A stretch of DNA of 64,000 nucleotides from Fimbriimonadia bacterium. GTDB taxonomy: Bacteria; Armatimonadota; Fimbriimonadia; Fimbriimonadales; JABRVX01. The notes beneath the pieces are model-generated. The model had not been told where the DNA came from. It made no database searches and saw only the letters and a program-made list of their open reading frames with translations. The stretch lies in NCBI GenBank assembly GCA_039961735.1, contig JABRVX010000003.1, forward strand, positions 1 through 64,000, written 5' to 3'. Positions 17,430 to 26,409 of this stretch are shown here, piece by piece (the stretch's first letter is position 1; each line of letters opens with the position of its first letter). The position numbers and the translations under genes are program-made.

Positions 17430-18236
17430 CTACCGTATTCCGTCCCCCATCACACTGGTTGCCCTGCTGTACGCTTTCGGATCCAGCTTCAGGAGCCGGG
17501 CAGCCGCCTCCTTGCGAGATGCATCACTCGGCCGTGCGGTTTCCAGACAACGGACCAAGTGCTCGATTGCAGCAGGCTTGTCACCCATGCCTTCCAGCGC
17601 AATACCTAGGTGTAGCAGCACTTCGGAGTTGTCGGGATACAATTCGAGGGCTTGCTTTAGCTGCTCGACCGCCTCTCGATACCTACCAGCTTTGCACAGC
17701 GCCCAGCCCATGGTATCACGTGCCTCGGGACGATCCGGTCTCGCCGCCACGGATCTGCGTGCGAGGTCGAGCCCTCGCGGTATGTCCTTTTCCGTGTCAA
17801 CTAAGAAGAACGCGAAGTCGTTCAGCACCTGGGGGTCCTCGGGGGCCATTTCGAACGCGATCTCGAACTCGGTGATTGCCGCTTCGTTATCGCCCTGGGC
17901 GAAGGAGTCGGCGGCTATCAGCCGATGCACCTGTGCCTGATCCGCTTTGCTGAGGTTCGGCATCGCAGTAAGCGCCCGTTGCATCACCCGTCGCGCGTCC
18001 TCGAAGTGCCCGGCGAAGGCATAGGACCGTCTGAGCCGTTGATAGGTGTCCAGGTCGCCGCCCCCGCGCGCCAGGATGCTGTCTTCCAGGGCCCTCGCTT
18101 TGTCCATATTGCCGGCGCGCGCTGCGATGTCGTGTTGCTGGGTGAGCGGTGTGTCGTCTCTCGTAGGTGCGCTGCGGCAACCCCCGAGCATACTGGCAAG
18201 CAGGATCACGACTAGCCAAAGGTAGCTTGTAGGCAT
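17430..18236 (-). CDS. TPR-repeat lipoprotein
   Basis: The protein has 268 residues from ATG 18236, with GAGG immediately upstream. A lipobox LGGC ends the signal sequence (LVVILLASMLGGC), so it is lipid-anchored at the cell envelope. About five tetratricopeptide repeats follow, for example AREAMGWALCKAGRYREAVEQLKQALELYPDN-type helices near residues 170-205. It starts inside the 3' end of the Sua5/TsaC gene (25-bp overlap), so it is cotranscribed. It probably scaffolds protein complexes; the partner is unknown. Confidence 0.8.
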   Translation of the reverse strand: MPTSYLWLVVILLASMLGGCRSAPTRDDTPLTQQHDIAARAGNMDKARALEDSILARGGGDLDTYQRLRRSYAFAGHFEDARRVMQRALTAMPNLSKADQAQVHRLIAADSFAQGDNEAAITEFEIAFEMAPEDPQVLNDFAFFLVDTEKDIPRGLDLARRSVAARPDRPEARDTMGWALCKAGRYREAVEQLKQALELYPDNSEVLLHLGIALEGMGDKPAAIEHLVRCLETARPSDASRKEAAARLLKLDPKAYSRATSVMGDGIR

Positions 18237-18853
18237 TTCCTCACCTGTTCCTCTGAGATGGCACCGACTCGCAAAACCTTCGGGCTGTCCCCTGTTACGT
18301 CCACGACCGTCGAGGGGGTGCCCAGCGGGGACGGTCCACCCGAAAGCACCATCTCGACGGCGGGCCCGAACGTGGTAACGATCTCCTCGGCGCACAGTGC
18401 CGGCGGCGAGCCCGTCTTGTTCGCGCTGGGGCATGCGACCGGCCCACCGAATGCCGACAAGAGCGCCAGCGCCACCGGATGATTCGGCACCCTGACACCC
18501 ACGCTGCCACCCGCACCGCGAGCCCGACGTGCAATCCTCGGATCACCGGGGACGACCACCGTAATGGGGCCGGGTGAGAAGGCATCGAACAACCGCCTCG
18601 CAGCTTCTGGCAGCGGCTCCGTCCACCATGGAGACTCCGGCCGAAATACCTGAATCGGAAACGGGTGGCTTTCGTTACGGCCTTTCAGCTCGGCCAGACG
18701 TTCACAAGCGGACGGATTCGTCGCGTCGCAGGCAAGACCGTACACGGTCTCGGTGACATACGCGACTATACGACCGGCACGCAGAAGGGCTGCCGCCTCC
18801 CGGACCTCGTTTCTAACCTCCGTAATGTCGTCGTCGAGCGTTGCCACGCGCAT
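18212..18853 (-). CDS. tsaC: L-threonylcarbamoyladenylate synthase
   Basis: The protein has 213 residues and a full YrdC/Sua5 domain. Motifs are the phosphate-binding ETVYGLACDATN, the substrate loop ELKGRNESHPFPIQVF and CPSANKTGSPP. It makes threonylcarbamoyl-AMP from Thr, bicarbonate and ATP for t6A37 modification of ANN-decoding tRNAs. The C-terminal Sua5 domain is absent, so it is the short TsaC form. It lies upstream of and overlaps the TPR lipoprotein gene. Confidence 0.9.
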   Translation of the reverse strand: MRVATLDDDITEVRNEVREAAALLRAGRIVAYVTETVYGLACDATNPSACERLAELKGRNESHPFPIQVFRPESPWWTEPLPEAARRLFDAFSPGPITVVVPGDPRIARRARGAGGSVGVRVPNHPVALALLSAFGGPVACPSANKTGSPPALCAEEIVTTFGPAVEMVLSGGPSPLGTPSTVVDVTGDSPKVLRVGAISEEQVRKCLQATFG

Positions 18854-19071
18854 TCCACGCCTCTATACCGCATTGTCGGCGCGGCCATGACCCGATTGGC
18901 ACGAAGCTTGCTGCAGATTGGTGGAGCGACCGCACCCCGCAATCAGAGGGAGCGGCGCCATCTCGATTGCTTGCGCGCCGGACTTGGCGCGACGGTTTGT
19001 TTGGCGAAAGGAGAGCCTAGCTCTGCGAGCCTGCGCTGCCGCGCGTGTCCAGGCGCTGATTGGAGTGCGCT

Positions 19072-19680
19072 ATGGAATCCGTGCGGCTGGTATTGGCTGA
19101 GAAGAGCATAGCTCTGCAGAAAGTGCTGCAAGCAGGGCTGGAGAGGCTCGACTTTCAAGTAACTCCCGTCCGTACCCTTTCAGCTGCGCTCGCGGCTTGC
19201 ATTGAAGGAAGGGTGCAAGCTTTGGTCCTCGACGAAGACCTAGTGAACGGGGCCTCGCTCGCCCTCGATCCCTACATCACGCTCGTTATGATGACGGATG
19301 CCGCTCCCCCGGATACTCCCTGCCTATGGATTCGCAAGCCCTTCGACCCTGCATTGCTTGCCGCATTCCTGCAGCGGCGTTGTCGGCACCAGCACGCGCA
19401 ATACGACCGCCGCCACCACTATCGCGAGCAGGTCCGCAGTTCGGCGGTGGTTGTGGCAGAGAAGACCGGTATCACCACATTCTCCGAGCTGCTCGACCTG
19501 AGCCCCGACGGCTGCAGCGTCTTCTGCAGCCACGGGGCGAGCGAGGGCGACATCGTGCAGATGCTCTTGCGGGTAGGTAGGTGCGAACGGGCGCTGCGGG
19601 GCGTGGTGCGCAACGCCCGGCTGGTGGTCACTGAAGACGGCGAACTCCGCCGTGCCATCGGCGTTGAGTTCGTAGAGTAA
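19072..19680 (+). CDS. Response regulator with receiver and PilZ domains
   Basis: The protein has 202 residues from ATG 19072, with GGAG 8 nt upstream. Residues 4-110 look like a receiver domain. Candidate residues are E10, phospho-acceptor D54 in LVLDED, T75 and K89 in IRKPFD, though the acidic pocket is reduced to one Glu. Residues 120-202 resemble a PilZ domain with an R-containing start and DLSPDGCSVFC, corresponding to the D/NxSxxG c-di-GMP-binding motif. It is a standalone gene with no kinase beside it. It may join phosphorelay and c-di-GMP signalling. Confidence 0.6.
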   Translation: MESVRLVLAEKSIALQKVLQAGLERLDFQVTPVRTLSAALAACIEGRVQALVLDEDLVNGASLALDPYITLVMMTDAAPPDTPCLWIRKPFDPALLAAFLQRRCRHQHAQYDRRHHYREQVRSSAVVVAEKTGITTFSELLDLSPDGCSVFCSHGASEGDIVQMLLRVGRCERALRGVVRNARLVVTEDGELRRAIGVEFVE

Positions 19681-19822
19681 CCTCCGCACCGCGTGCCCGA
19701 GGCTCGATGCTGACTCCAATGACCGCGCCAGGGCATGCTTTGGCAATGCCATGGGCCCGCCACCTCACGACGCATACGCGTATCTGCGAGCAGGGCTCGT
19801 CGGTTCAGATGGCCACGGATGG

Positions 19823-20755
19823 CTACGAGTGTTTCCTCCTAAGCGCGAGTAAGACCGTACATCCCGCTGCCACGGTCGCCAGTGCTCCCGGCTCGGGAAC
19901 CGGTACGAAGGCGCCGAAAACCCCCGGGTTCGAGAAAGTCCGGATGTGGTTTAGATTCGAGTCCAAGAGAACCGTCCCGCCGTTCGCCATCAGCATCACC
20001 AAGCCATCGTCGCTCAGACGGACGTCCGTGGACCAGCCCGACACGTTGTAGCTCGCGAGTAACTGCATCGTTGGCGAGAGTTTCATCACTCCCCCGTACA
20101 ACTGCGAGACATAGACGTTGCCTGCAGCATCGACTGCGATACTCCGGTTCGTGAACGTGGGATTCGGTGGCGAGAAGGTCTGGACGCTCGTAAGCGCCCA
20201 TGGATCGAAGCTCTCGATCTCGGTTCCACTCGGGCTACCAGAACCCCACAACGCATACAGCAGCCCCTCCTGTCCCGCAACGACGTCTATGGAATCATCC
20301 TGTGGCGCGAACCGTGTCCATGTTCCATCGGTCAGGTCCAGTCGGACTATCCCGTTCGCTTCGCCGCCGCCATACGTGAAGCAGTCGCTGGCAAATACGT
20401 AGTTGCCGAATGTCGTCACCTTGCCCATCGTCACGTTGTTCACCGTGGAGAGCCCCGGCACCAGATAATGACTCCAAGTTCCTGTGTTCATCCTGAGGTG
20501 CGAAATCGCGGCTTGGAAGGTTCCGTTGAAGACCACCAAGTCTCCGCTTGAGGTAACGGCTATTCCGCGAGGCCCACCATCGCCTCCGGGTGCTTGCGGG
20601 ACCGACAGACTCTGAACTAGGCTGCCTTGCCGTGTGTACTCGAACACCAGGCCGCCGCCACACACGAGGATGTTGCCGTAAGCGAACGGCTGGAGGGCCG
20701 ACGCTGCACTCAGACACAGCCCAAGCGCGGCGCTAGTGACGACCAAGCGTTTCAT
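19823..20755 (-). CDS. PEP-CTERM-anchored secreted protein
   Basis: The protein has 310 residues from ATG 20755, with AGGAGA upstream. A signal peptide (SAALGLCLSAASA) precedes a beta-propeller-like body of repeating blades such as GPRGIAVTSSGDLVVFNG and NRSIAVDAAGNVYVSQ. The C-terminus is a classic sorting tag: VPEPG, a hydrophobic helix and terminal RRKHS. This implies processing by an exosortase (not in the window) and export to the surface. The binding target is unknown. It has its own consensus promoter. Confidence 0.85.
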   Translation of the reverse strand: MKRLVVTSAALGLCLSAASALQPFAYGNILVCGGGLVFEYTRQGSLVQSLSVPQAPGGDGGPRGIAVTSSGDLVVFNGTFQAAISHLRMNTGTWSHYLVPGLSTVNNVTMGKVTTFGNYVFASDCFTYGGGEANGIVRLDLTDGTWTRFAPQDDSIDVVAGQEGLLYALWGSGSPSGTEIESFDPWALTSVQTFSPPNPTFTNRSIAVDAAGNVYVSQLYGGVMKLSPTMQLLASYNVSGWSTDVRLSDDGLVMLMANGGTVLLDSNLNHIRTFSNPGVFGAFVPVPEPGALATVAAGCTVLLALRRKHS

Positions 20756-20856
20756 GTTTGCATCTCCTGACTGCACGAATCTCCGCCAGGCAGGGGCAAA
20801 CAGAAACATCGGTCTGCCGGTTGGCAGCCGTGGGCATGTGTACGTCAGGCTGGGGC

Positions 20857-20885
20857 ACTATACTGCCAAGGAACCGATCTGTCAA
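20857..20885 (-). promoter_or_regulatory. Promoter of the PEP-CTERM gene
   Basis: Minus strand TTGACA (20885-20880), exactly 17 nt, then TATAGT (20862-20857). This is the strongest promoter match in the window. Leader is about 95 nt. Confidence 0.7.
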
Positions 20886-20931
20886 TGCCACGCTGGTATC
20901 GCCCTGGCTTCCGGTCGGTTTCCCGGCAAGG

Positions 20932-22113
20932 TTACGGTGTTCCAGTGCCTAGCTGAGACCTAACGCGAAAGCGCAGGGGCACCCGCGGCAGGCGGACTCT
21001 GCGCTTCGGGCGGTCCTCTACCACGTGCTTCAGAATGCGCTCCAGCACCACCTTGATGCTGCCGGCCACAGGGAACGCGACGATCACGCCCACCAGCCCG
21101 AAGAGAACGCCTCCGCAGGCGATCGAGAAGAAGCTCATGAAGAGGTTCAGCCCTACGGCGGTTCCGGCAATCCGTGGGACCACCAGGGAGTTCCAGGACT
21201 GATCGAAGAGCACGTACAGGATCAGCGTGCCCGCAAAGTGCACGCCTGTGCCACCGATGGCGAGGTACGGCGAGAGACCCTCGTGGGGATTGGCCAGCAG
21301 TACGATGGTAAGCAGTGTCAGGTTGAGCGCCGGGCCGACATAGGGCGCGATCGTGAGCAGCCCCGTCACGAATCCGAGAAGCAACGGGCTCGGCAGACCG
21401 AGAAGTGCAAACAGCCCCGCCGCCACGACGCTGTACAGCGACACGCACAGTAGTAAGCTGCGAAGGTAGTTGGTGAAGACGTCTCCAATATCGTCCAGCA
21501 GCTCCAGCGTGGAGGGTCGGATGGACATCGGGATCAGACCGATCGCCCGTCTTCGCAAGTTGTCGTAGTCAATCATCACCACGAACGTGAGAATCGGGAT
21601 GAGGGCAAGTTGGAATATCCATCCGGCAACCTGGGATAGCTTGCTCAGAAACGACTGGCCGAGTGCCACGGCATAGGACTGCGCATCATCCAGACGCGGC
21701 TTGACGACCTTCTCGAAGATGGCCTCTCGGCTCGGCTCCAGTCCGACCGCCCGCAGGGTCTTCTCGTTCTTCTTCAGCCAGGCGTCATCCGGAATCGCAT
21801 CCGAGAGCGTGGATTGAAGACTGGCAACGTACTTTGGCATCTGCTTCTCGAGTTCGCCAAGCTGTCGGACCGCGGGAGGGCCCAGCAGCAGTGCGCTCAG
21901 AGTCAGGACTAGGAACACCAAGAGGTAGACGAGCCCGACTGCCCTGAGCCGCGAATAACCCGAGGCCCGCAGCTTGACGATCGTCGGCTCCATCAGTATG
22001 CCGATCAGCCATGCTGCGATGAAGGGTGGCAGGATCGAGCGGACCTGATACAGGAACCAAAGGGCGGCCAACAACAGGACCGCCCAGATCGTTACACGCC
22101 AGTAGTTTCGCAT
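20932..22113 (-). CDS. AI-2E family transporter (PerM/YdiK type)
   Basis: The protein has 393 residues and about eight transmembrane helices, in the usual arrangement. Paired N-terminal helices (VLLLAALWFLYQVRSILPPFIAAWLIGILMEP-like) come first. A cytoplasmic segment rich in charged residues follows at about 90-170, then a C-terminal bundle with PSPLLLGFVTGLLTIAPYVG and VVPRIAG. The family exports small molecules or acts as a Na+/H+ antiporter; substrate is not known. It ends in a basic tail RPKRRVRLPRVP. It lies 16 bp downstream of the YtxH-like gene and is probably cotranscribed. Confidence 0.85.
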   Translation of the reverse strand: MRNYWRVTIWAVLLLAALWFLYQVRSILPPFIAAWLIGILMEPTIVKLRASGYSRLRAVGLVYLLVFLVLTLSALLLGPPAVRQLGELEKQMPKYVASLQSTLSDAIPDDAWLKKNEKTLRAVGLEPSREAIFEKVVKPRLDDAQSYAVALGQSFLSKLSQVAGWIFQLALIPILTFVVMIDYDNLRRRAIGLIPMSIRPSTLELLDDIGDVFTNYLRSLLLCVSLYSVVAAGLFALLGLPSPLLLGFVTGLLTIAPYVGPALNLTLLTIVLLANPHEGLSPYLAIGGTGVHFAGTLILYVLFDQSWNSLVVPRIAGTAVGLNLFMSFFSIACGGVLFGLVGVIVAFPVAGSIKVVLERILKHVVEDRPKRRVRLPRVPLRFRVRSQLGTGTP

Positions 22114-22129
22114 GCGCTACAGGGGAACT

Positions 22130-22378
22130 CTAACCGGCTTCGGCCTCCAACTCGGCCTCTTCCTTCCCCTTACCACGCTTTGCCTTCTGCTCGGCGTACC
22201 ATTCACTCAGCTTGCGCTTCATCTCAGCGAGCTGCTTCGCGACGTCTTCCCGGGTCTCGGTGCCGGGCTTCGGCGCGAACATCAGACCTGCCGCGGCGCC
22301 GATCAGCGCTCCCAGGCCGATGCCGGCCAACATGTAGATCAGAACGTTGCGGTCCTCGCCGCCGCTCTCGTCACTCAT
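22130..22378 (-). CDS. YtxH-domain small membrane protein
   Basis: The protein has 82 residues from ATG 22378, with AGGAGG 7 nt upstream. One glycine-zipper transmembrane helix (MLAGIGLGALIGAAAGLMFAPKPG) is followed by a charged helix rich in Lys and Glu. The GxxxGxxxGxxxGxxFAPxxG pattern is the YtxH signature. Related proteins are often linked to envelope stress, but the function is not established. Confidence 0.8.
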   Translation of the reverse strand: MSDESGGEDRNVLIYMLAGIGLGALIGAAAGLMFAPKPGTETREDVAKQLAEMKRKLSEWYAEQKAKRGKGKEEAELEAEAG

Positions 22379-22520
22379 CACTCAACCTCCTCTTGCTGTT
22401 CACGCTTCGGCTGCATGGTGAGCGAAGCGTCCTCATCGCAATTGTCGGGTCATGGGGCTCGGTACGAATTGAAGGGATCCTGCACCGACGTCCTCCCGAG
22501 CCCTGGTTCGAACGCCGCGC

Positions 22521-23621
22521 CTACTGCGTCTCACGAGGGGCTATCGTGCCTCCCGCGACTACCGTCTCACCGCGGTAGAACACCGCCGCTTGACCTGGCG
22601 TAACCGCCGACACTGGCTCCACGAAGCGAGCGGTGAGACGACCACTCTCCTCCGGAGGCAACAACACTGCCTCCCGAGCCGCCATATTATACCGTATCTT
22701 TGCGGATACCCTTAATGGCTCGGCGATCCCCTCGATGGCACCCCACACAACGTCTTCCACCGTTACCTCGTGCGAGAACGTGTCCCGCTTGTCGCCAACG
22801 ACCAGCGCATTGCTCGCGGGGTCCAACGCTAGTACGAACAAGGGCTTGCCGCCCGTTGCGATGCCGATGCCCTTGCGCTGCCCGACGGTGTATTGCGCCA
22901 GCCCGTCGTGCGTGCCGATGCGATTGCCCTCGCGGTCGAGTATGGGACCATCACGGAACGCCTGGGGAACTCGCGCGCGCAGGAACTCGCGATAGCCTCC
23001 GGCCTCGCTCACGAAGCAGATGTCTTGCGATTCCTGCTTGTCGGCGACCGCCAGCCCAGCCGAGCGCGCAAGTGCCCTCGTTGCCGTCTTGTCGCGCACC
23101 GTGCCCAGGGGGAAGCGCAGTCGGGCGAGCTGCTCTTGGGAGGCCGCGTACAGCGCATACGACTGATCCTTCTCCTTGCAAAGAGCACGCATCAGTGCGA
23201 ACCGCCCGCTCGGTTGCCGGCGCACGCGGGCATAGTGTCCGGTAGCGAGGGAATCGCACCCCAACTCTCGGGCCTTGTCCAACAACAGGTCGAACTTCAC
23301 GTACCGGTTGCAGGCAATGCATGGGTTGGGTGTGCGACCGTGCGTGTACTCTTCGATGAACCGCTGGATCACGCTCTCCCGAAACGAGTCGCGAAAGTTC
23401 AGCACATAGTAGGGAATACCGAGGGTGTGTGCGACCCGCCGCGCATCCTCCACCGCCCCGAGAGAGCAGCATCCGGCATGACGGGAGTCGGTCTGGCTCT
23501 CCTGCCAGATCTGCATGGTGAGGCCGATGACCCGGTGACCGTGCTGGACGAGCAAAGCGGCAACTGCAGAGCTATCTACCCCCCCACTCATGGCCACGGC
23601 AATCTTCAGCTTCCTGGCCAT
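22521..23621 (-). CDS. mnmA: tRNA-specific 2-thiouridylase MnmA
   Basis: The protein has 366 residues. PP-loop AMSGGVDSSAVAALL occupies residues 9-23, the first catalytic Cys is in NPCIACNRYVKF, the second in SQDICFV, and GHYAR and QRKGIGIATG are the tRNA-binding signatures. It thiolates U34 of Lys, Glu and Gln tRNAs using persulfide sulfur and ATP. It sits 22 bp after metY, with the VKOR-DsbA gene upstream, forming a minus-strand run of sulfur/thiol genes. Confidence 0.95.
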   Translation of the reverse strand: MARKLKIAVAMSGGVDSSAVAALLVQHGHRVIGLTMQIWQESQTDSRHAGCCSLGAVEDARRVAHTLGIPYYVLNFRDSFRESVIQRFIEEYTHGRTPNPCIACNRYVKFDLLLDKARELGCDSLATGHYARVRRQPSGRFALMRALCKEKDQSYALYAASQEQLARLRFPLGTVRDKTATRALARSAGLAVADKQESQDICFVSEAGGYREFLRARVPQAFRDGPILDREGNRIGTHDGLAQYTVGQRKGIGIATGGKPLFVLALDPASNALVVGDKRDTFSHEVTVEDVVWGAIEGIAEPLRVSAKIRYNMAAREAVLLPPEESGRLTARFVEPVSAVTPGQAAVFYRGETVVAGGTIAPRETQ

Positions 23622-23643
23622 CCGAACCCCCTAAGCCCAAGCA

Positions 23644-24927
23644 CTAAGCATGCGCCAGCGCCTGCTCTAAATCCTCCCGCAGGTCGTCCACGTTCTCGGT
23701 GCCGATGCTGAGTCTTACGAAGTCGTCGGTGACACCGGCGGCCTCGCGCTCCTCACGGCTTATCGGTGAGTGCGTGGTGCTGGCGGGATGAATGGCCAGC
23801 GACTTCGAATCGCCTAGACTGACGGCGTGCGTGAACACTCTTAGGCTGCGGAGAAAGCGGACACCAGCGTCGAAGCCGCCCTCGAGCCCCATGCCCATCA
23901 TTCCGCCATACCCACCTTTCAGGTACCTGCGTGCGTTCTCGTTGGTCGGATGGGATGCCAGACCGGGATAGCGAACCCAAGCGACCTTCGGGTGACGCTC
24001 GAGCCACTCGGCCAAAGCCATGGCGTTCTCTGAGGCACGCTGTACGCGCAGGTGCATGGTCTCCAGTCCGAGCAGGAACAACCACGCGTTGAAGGGTGAC
24101 ATACAGCCGCCGACGTCCCGCAGCATGTAGGTGCGCAACCGCTTTATGTACGCCATACTGCCGTACTTCTCGAACGGTCTCGCATTCCGCAGTGCAGGAT
24201 CGGGCTCCGTGAACTCGCTGAACCGGCCGTTATCCCACGGAAAGTCGCCCTTGTCTACAAGAACGCCACCGATTGCCACGCCATGTCCCCCGATGTACTT
24301 GGTGGCGCTGTGGACGACGATGTCGGCGCCGTGTTCGAAGGGCCGGCACAGGAATGGCGTGACCATCGTGTTGTCCACGATGAGCGGCACACCATGCCGA
24401 TGGGCGATCTCGGCGATGGCCGAAAGGTCGGGCACGTCCACCAGCGGATTGCCAATCGTCTCGACGTAGAAGCAGCGCGTGCGGTCGTCAACCGCGCGAT
24501 CCCAAGCGTCTAGGTCCAGAGGATCCACGAAGCGCGTCTCGATGCCCATACGCGGGAGGGGGTTGTTGAACAGCGCATGCACTCCGCCATACAGACTGTG
24601 CGAAGACACCATGTTGTCGCCGCAGCGCAGCAGCGAGCAGCACGCGTACATGACGGCCGTCTGACCGGATGCAGTGGCCACCGCGGCGATGCCACCTTCG
24701 AGCAAAGCCATCCGCTTCTCGAATGTCTCGATGGTCGGGTTCTGAATGCGCGTGTAGCTGAAGCCGAAAGCTTCGCCGGAGAACACACGCTCGGCATCCT
24801 CCGGAGTGGGGAAGGAGAAGCCGCTGGTTTGATAGATGGGGACTGCCTTGGCATGCGTGGTGGGATCGGGAGACCAGCCGCCGTGAACGGCGATGGTTTC
24901 CATGCGACAATGCATCGGTTCGTCCAT
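23644..24927 (-). CDS. metY: O-acetylhomoserine sulfhydrylase
   Basis: The protein has 427 residues; ATG 24927 follows GGGAGG. A Cys/Met-metabolism PLP enzyme: YTRIQNPTIETFE, the PLP lysine in SATKYIGGHG, and IHPASTTHS near the C-terminus. Length over 420 and the GGYGGMMGMGLEGG insertion place it with MetY rather than cystathionine lyases. It makes homocysteine from O-acetylhomoserine and sulfide in the cytoplasm. It is spaced 22 bp from mnmA and 15 bp from the upstream fusion gene. Confidence 0.92.
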   Translation of the reverse strand: MDEPMHCRMETIAVHGGWSPDPTTHAKAVPIYQTSGFSFPTPEDAERVFSGEAFGFSYTRIQNPTIETFEKRMALLEGGIAAVATASGQTAVMYACCSLLRCGDNMVSSHSLYGGVHALFNNPLPRMGIETRFVDPLDLDAWDRAVDDRTRCFYVETIGNPLVDVPDLSAIAEIAHRHGVPLIVDNTMVTPFLCRPFEHGADIVVHSATKYIGGHGVAIGGVLVDKGDFPWDNGRFSEFTEPDPALRNARPFEKYGSMAYIKRLRTYMLRDVGGCMSPFNAWLFLLGLETMHLRVQRASENAMALAEWLERHPKVAWVRYPGLASHPTNENARRYLKGGYGGMMGMGLEGGFDAGVRFLRSLRVFTHAVSLGDSKSLAIHPASTTHSPISREEREAAGVTDDFVRLSIGTENVDDLREDLEQALAHA

Positions 24928-24942
24928 CGAATCCTCCCTGGG

Positions 24943-26106
24943 CTATTGATCCTGCATCTTTGCAGGGCCCAACAATCTCTTGATGTGTGGTTCTTCTAGA
25001 TACCGCTGCAGACCGGCCCCCGCGGAAGTGCGGTCGATCGTCTGCTTCCCATCCGCGCCTCGCACGACGATGAAGAAGGTGGGGGTGGTCTGGATGTCCA
25101 GCTTGTCCGCATCCACTAGGTCCCGCAGGGTTCGCTGAAAGGCGCGCTCCCTGGCCGAACCCTTCTCGGACCGGTCCTGCTTGAGAAACTTCTCTAGCTC
25201 GTTCGGGTCCAGACCAGCGGCGCGTGCGTAGGGCAGGAAGTTGCCCTGTTGTCCCAGTTCCGGCTTGGCGAAAATCGCGTCGTGCATCTCCCAGAACTTG
25301 CCGTGTTCGCCGGCCCACTCGGCAATTTCCGACAGCACCTGCGCGTTCGGGTGAAGGCGGTAGAGCGAGCGGTGACGGTACACCTCTCGCAGCGTGTTCG
25401 GGTACTTGGCGAGCAGCTCCTTGAGCAGCCCGGCGTTCCTTGTGCACGAAGGGCACTGGAAGTCCGAGAAGACCACGATGGTCACCGGCGCGTCGGCCGG
25501 CCCTCGTGACCAGCTATCGGGCCTGAGAATCTCCGCTCGGCTGTCCACACGCTCCACGCGCATCACCGGACCGTTCCAGACCCCGAACCACCCGTAGCCT
25601 GCCGTGGCTACGATGCCGAGCGCGAAGACGATGCCGAGTCGGGCAGGCTCACGAGCGATGCGCATCGGTGACACTCCGCGGACGGCAATCTGCCACTCGA
25701 CGGTGGCGGCCATCCAGATGAGCAGGATAAGTGCTGCGTGTGCCGCGCACCACTCGCACCATACGTGGAGACTCTGATAACCGACGAACAGTAGGAGCGT
25801 AGAGACGGCCAACGCGACGGACGTCAGGCTCCATAGGATGGGCGTGGTCTTCTGCCAGGTGCTCTCCGGTCTGTTTGCTCGCCACCAGCAGAGCCAGATG
25901 ACGAACAGGTCGAACAGCGCGCCGAACGCGGCAACCGGGATGCCACCGACTCGGGAGAGCTCGCTGGCAGCGACGCTCGCACAGCCCTTGGCGTCCGTGC
26001 AGGGTAGTTCCTTCATCAGTGCATGCGACAGCCAGAGGTTCGCGGAGATGAAAAACGCCAGTACGGCTAGGAAGAAGATAATCCTGTTCGTCCAAACAAC
26101 GTGCAT
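24943..26106 (-). CDS. VKOR-DsbA fusion disulfide-forming protein
   Basis: The protein has 387 residues from ATG 26106 (MHVVWTNRIIFF); ATG 26160 is an alternative, and neither has a strong ribosome site. Residues 8-180 are a vitamin K epoxide reductase module of four to five transmembrane helices, with loop cysteines CTDAKGC and the active WCEWC. A fifth helix leads to a periplasmic DsbA/thioredoxin domain with active site CPSC in FSDFQCPSCTRN and cis-Pro TTPTFF. Such fusions oxidise secreted proteins and pass electrons to quinone. Genes for metY and mnmA follow closely. Confidence 0.88.
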   Translation of the reverse strand: MHVVWTNRIIFFLAVLAFFISANLWLSHALMKELPCTDAKGCASVAASELSRVGGIPVAAFGALFDLFVIWLCWWRANRPESTWQKTTPILWSLTSVALAVSTLLLFVGYQSLHVWCEWCAAHAALILLIWMAATVEWQIAVRGVSPMRIAREPARLGIVFALGIVATAGYGWFGVWNGPVMRVERVDSRAEILRPDSWSRGPADAPVTIVVFSDFQCPSCTRNAGLLKELLAKYPNTLREVYRHRSLYRLHPNAQVLSEIAEWAGEHGKFWEMHDAIFAKPELGQQGNFLPYARAAGLDPNELEKFLKQDRSEKGSARERAFQRTLRDLVDADKLDIQTTPTFFIVVRGADGKQTIDRTSAGAGLQRYLEEPHIKRLLGPAKMQDQ

Positions 26107-26409
26107 AGGCGAGTAGGCCGAGTATACCGCCCTGCCTCCCAGTCTCCTTACGGCTGGCATGCCCTGAACGCCTTCCGAGCTTCCCGCCGCCGGGCTGGCA
26201 GAAGCAGTCTCTATACCCTGGCTCGCGTCCGCCACGCTGCACCCGCGGAATTCGCACAGTGCCCCCTGGGGCCGGGCGGGGGCACTCGAGGATGGCGGCA
26301 CTGTAGCAATGGGTTCCTCGCTGCGCTCGGAAGGAAAGCAGGAGCGGCAAGGCGACGAATTGCCCAGGCCCTCGGACCCGCTGGCAAGCCGAAGTGACGC
26401 CGGCGAAAG
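26107..26409. other. 303-bp spacer without recognised gene
   Basis: Frames open here give Pro/Ala/Ser-rich sequence that continues the upstream part of the VKOR frame, but no domain or start signal supports them. A short imperfect palindrome lies near 26311-26333. I see no promoter that I would defend. Confidence 0.3.
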
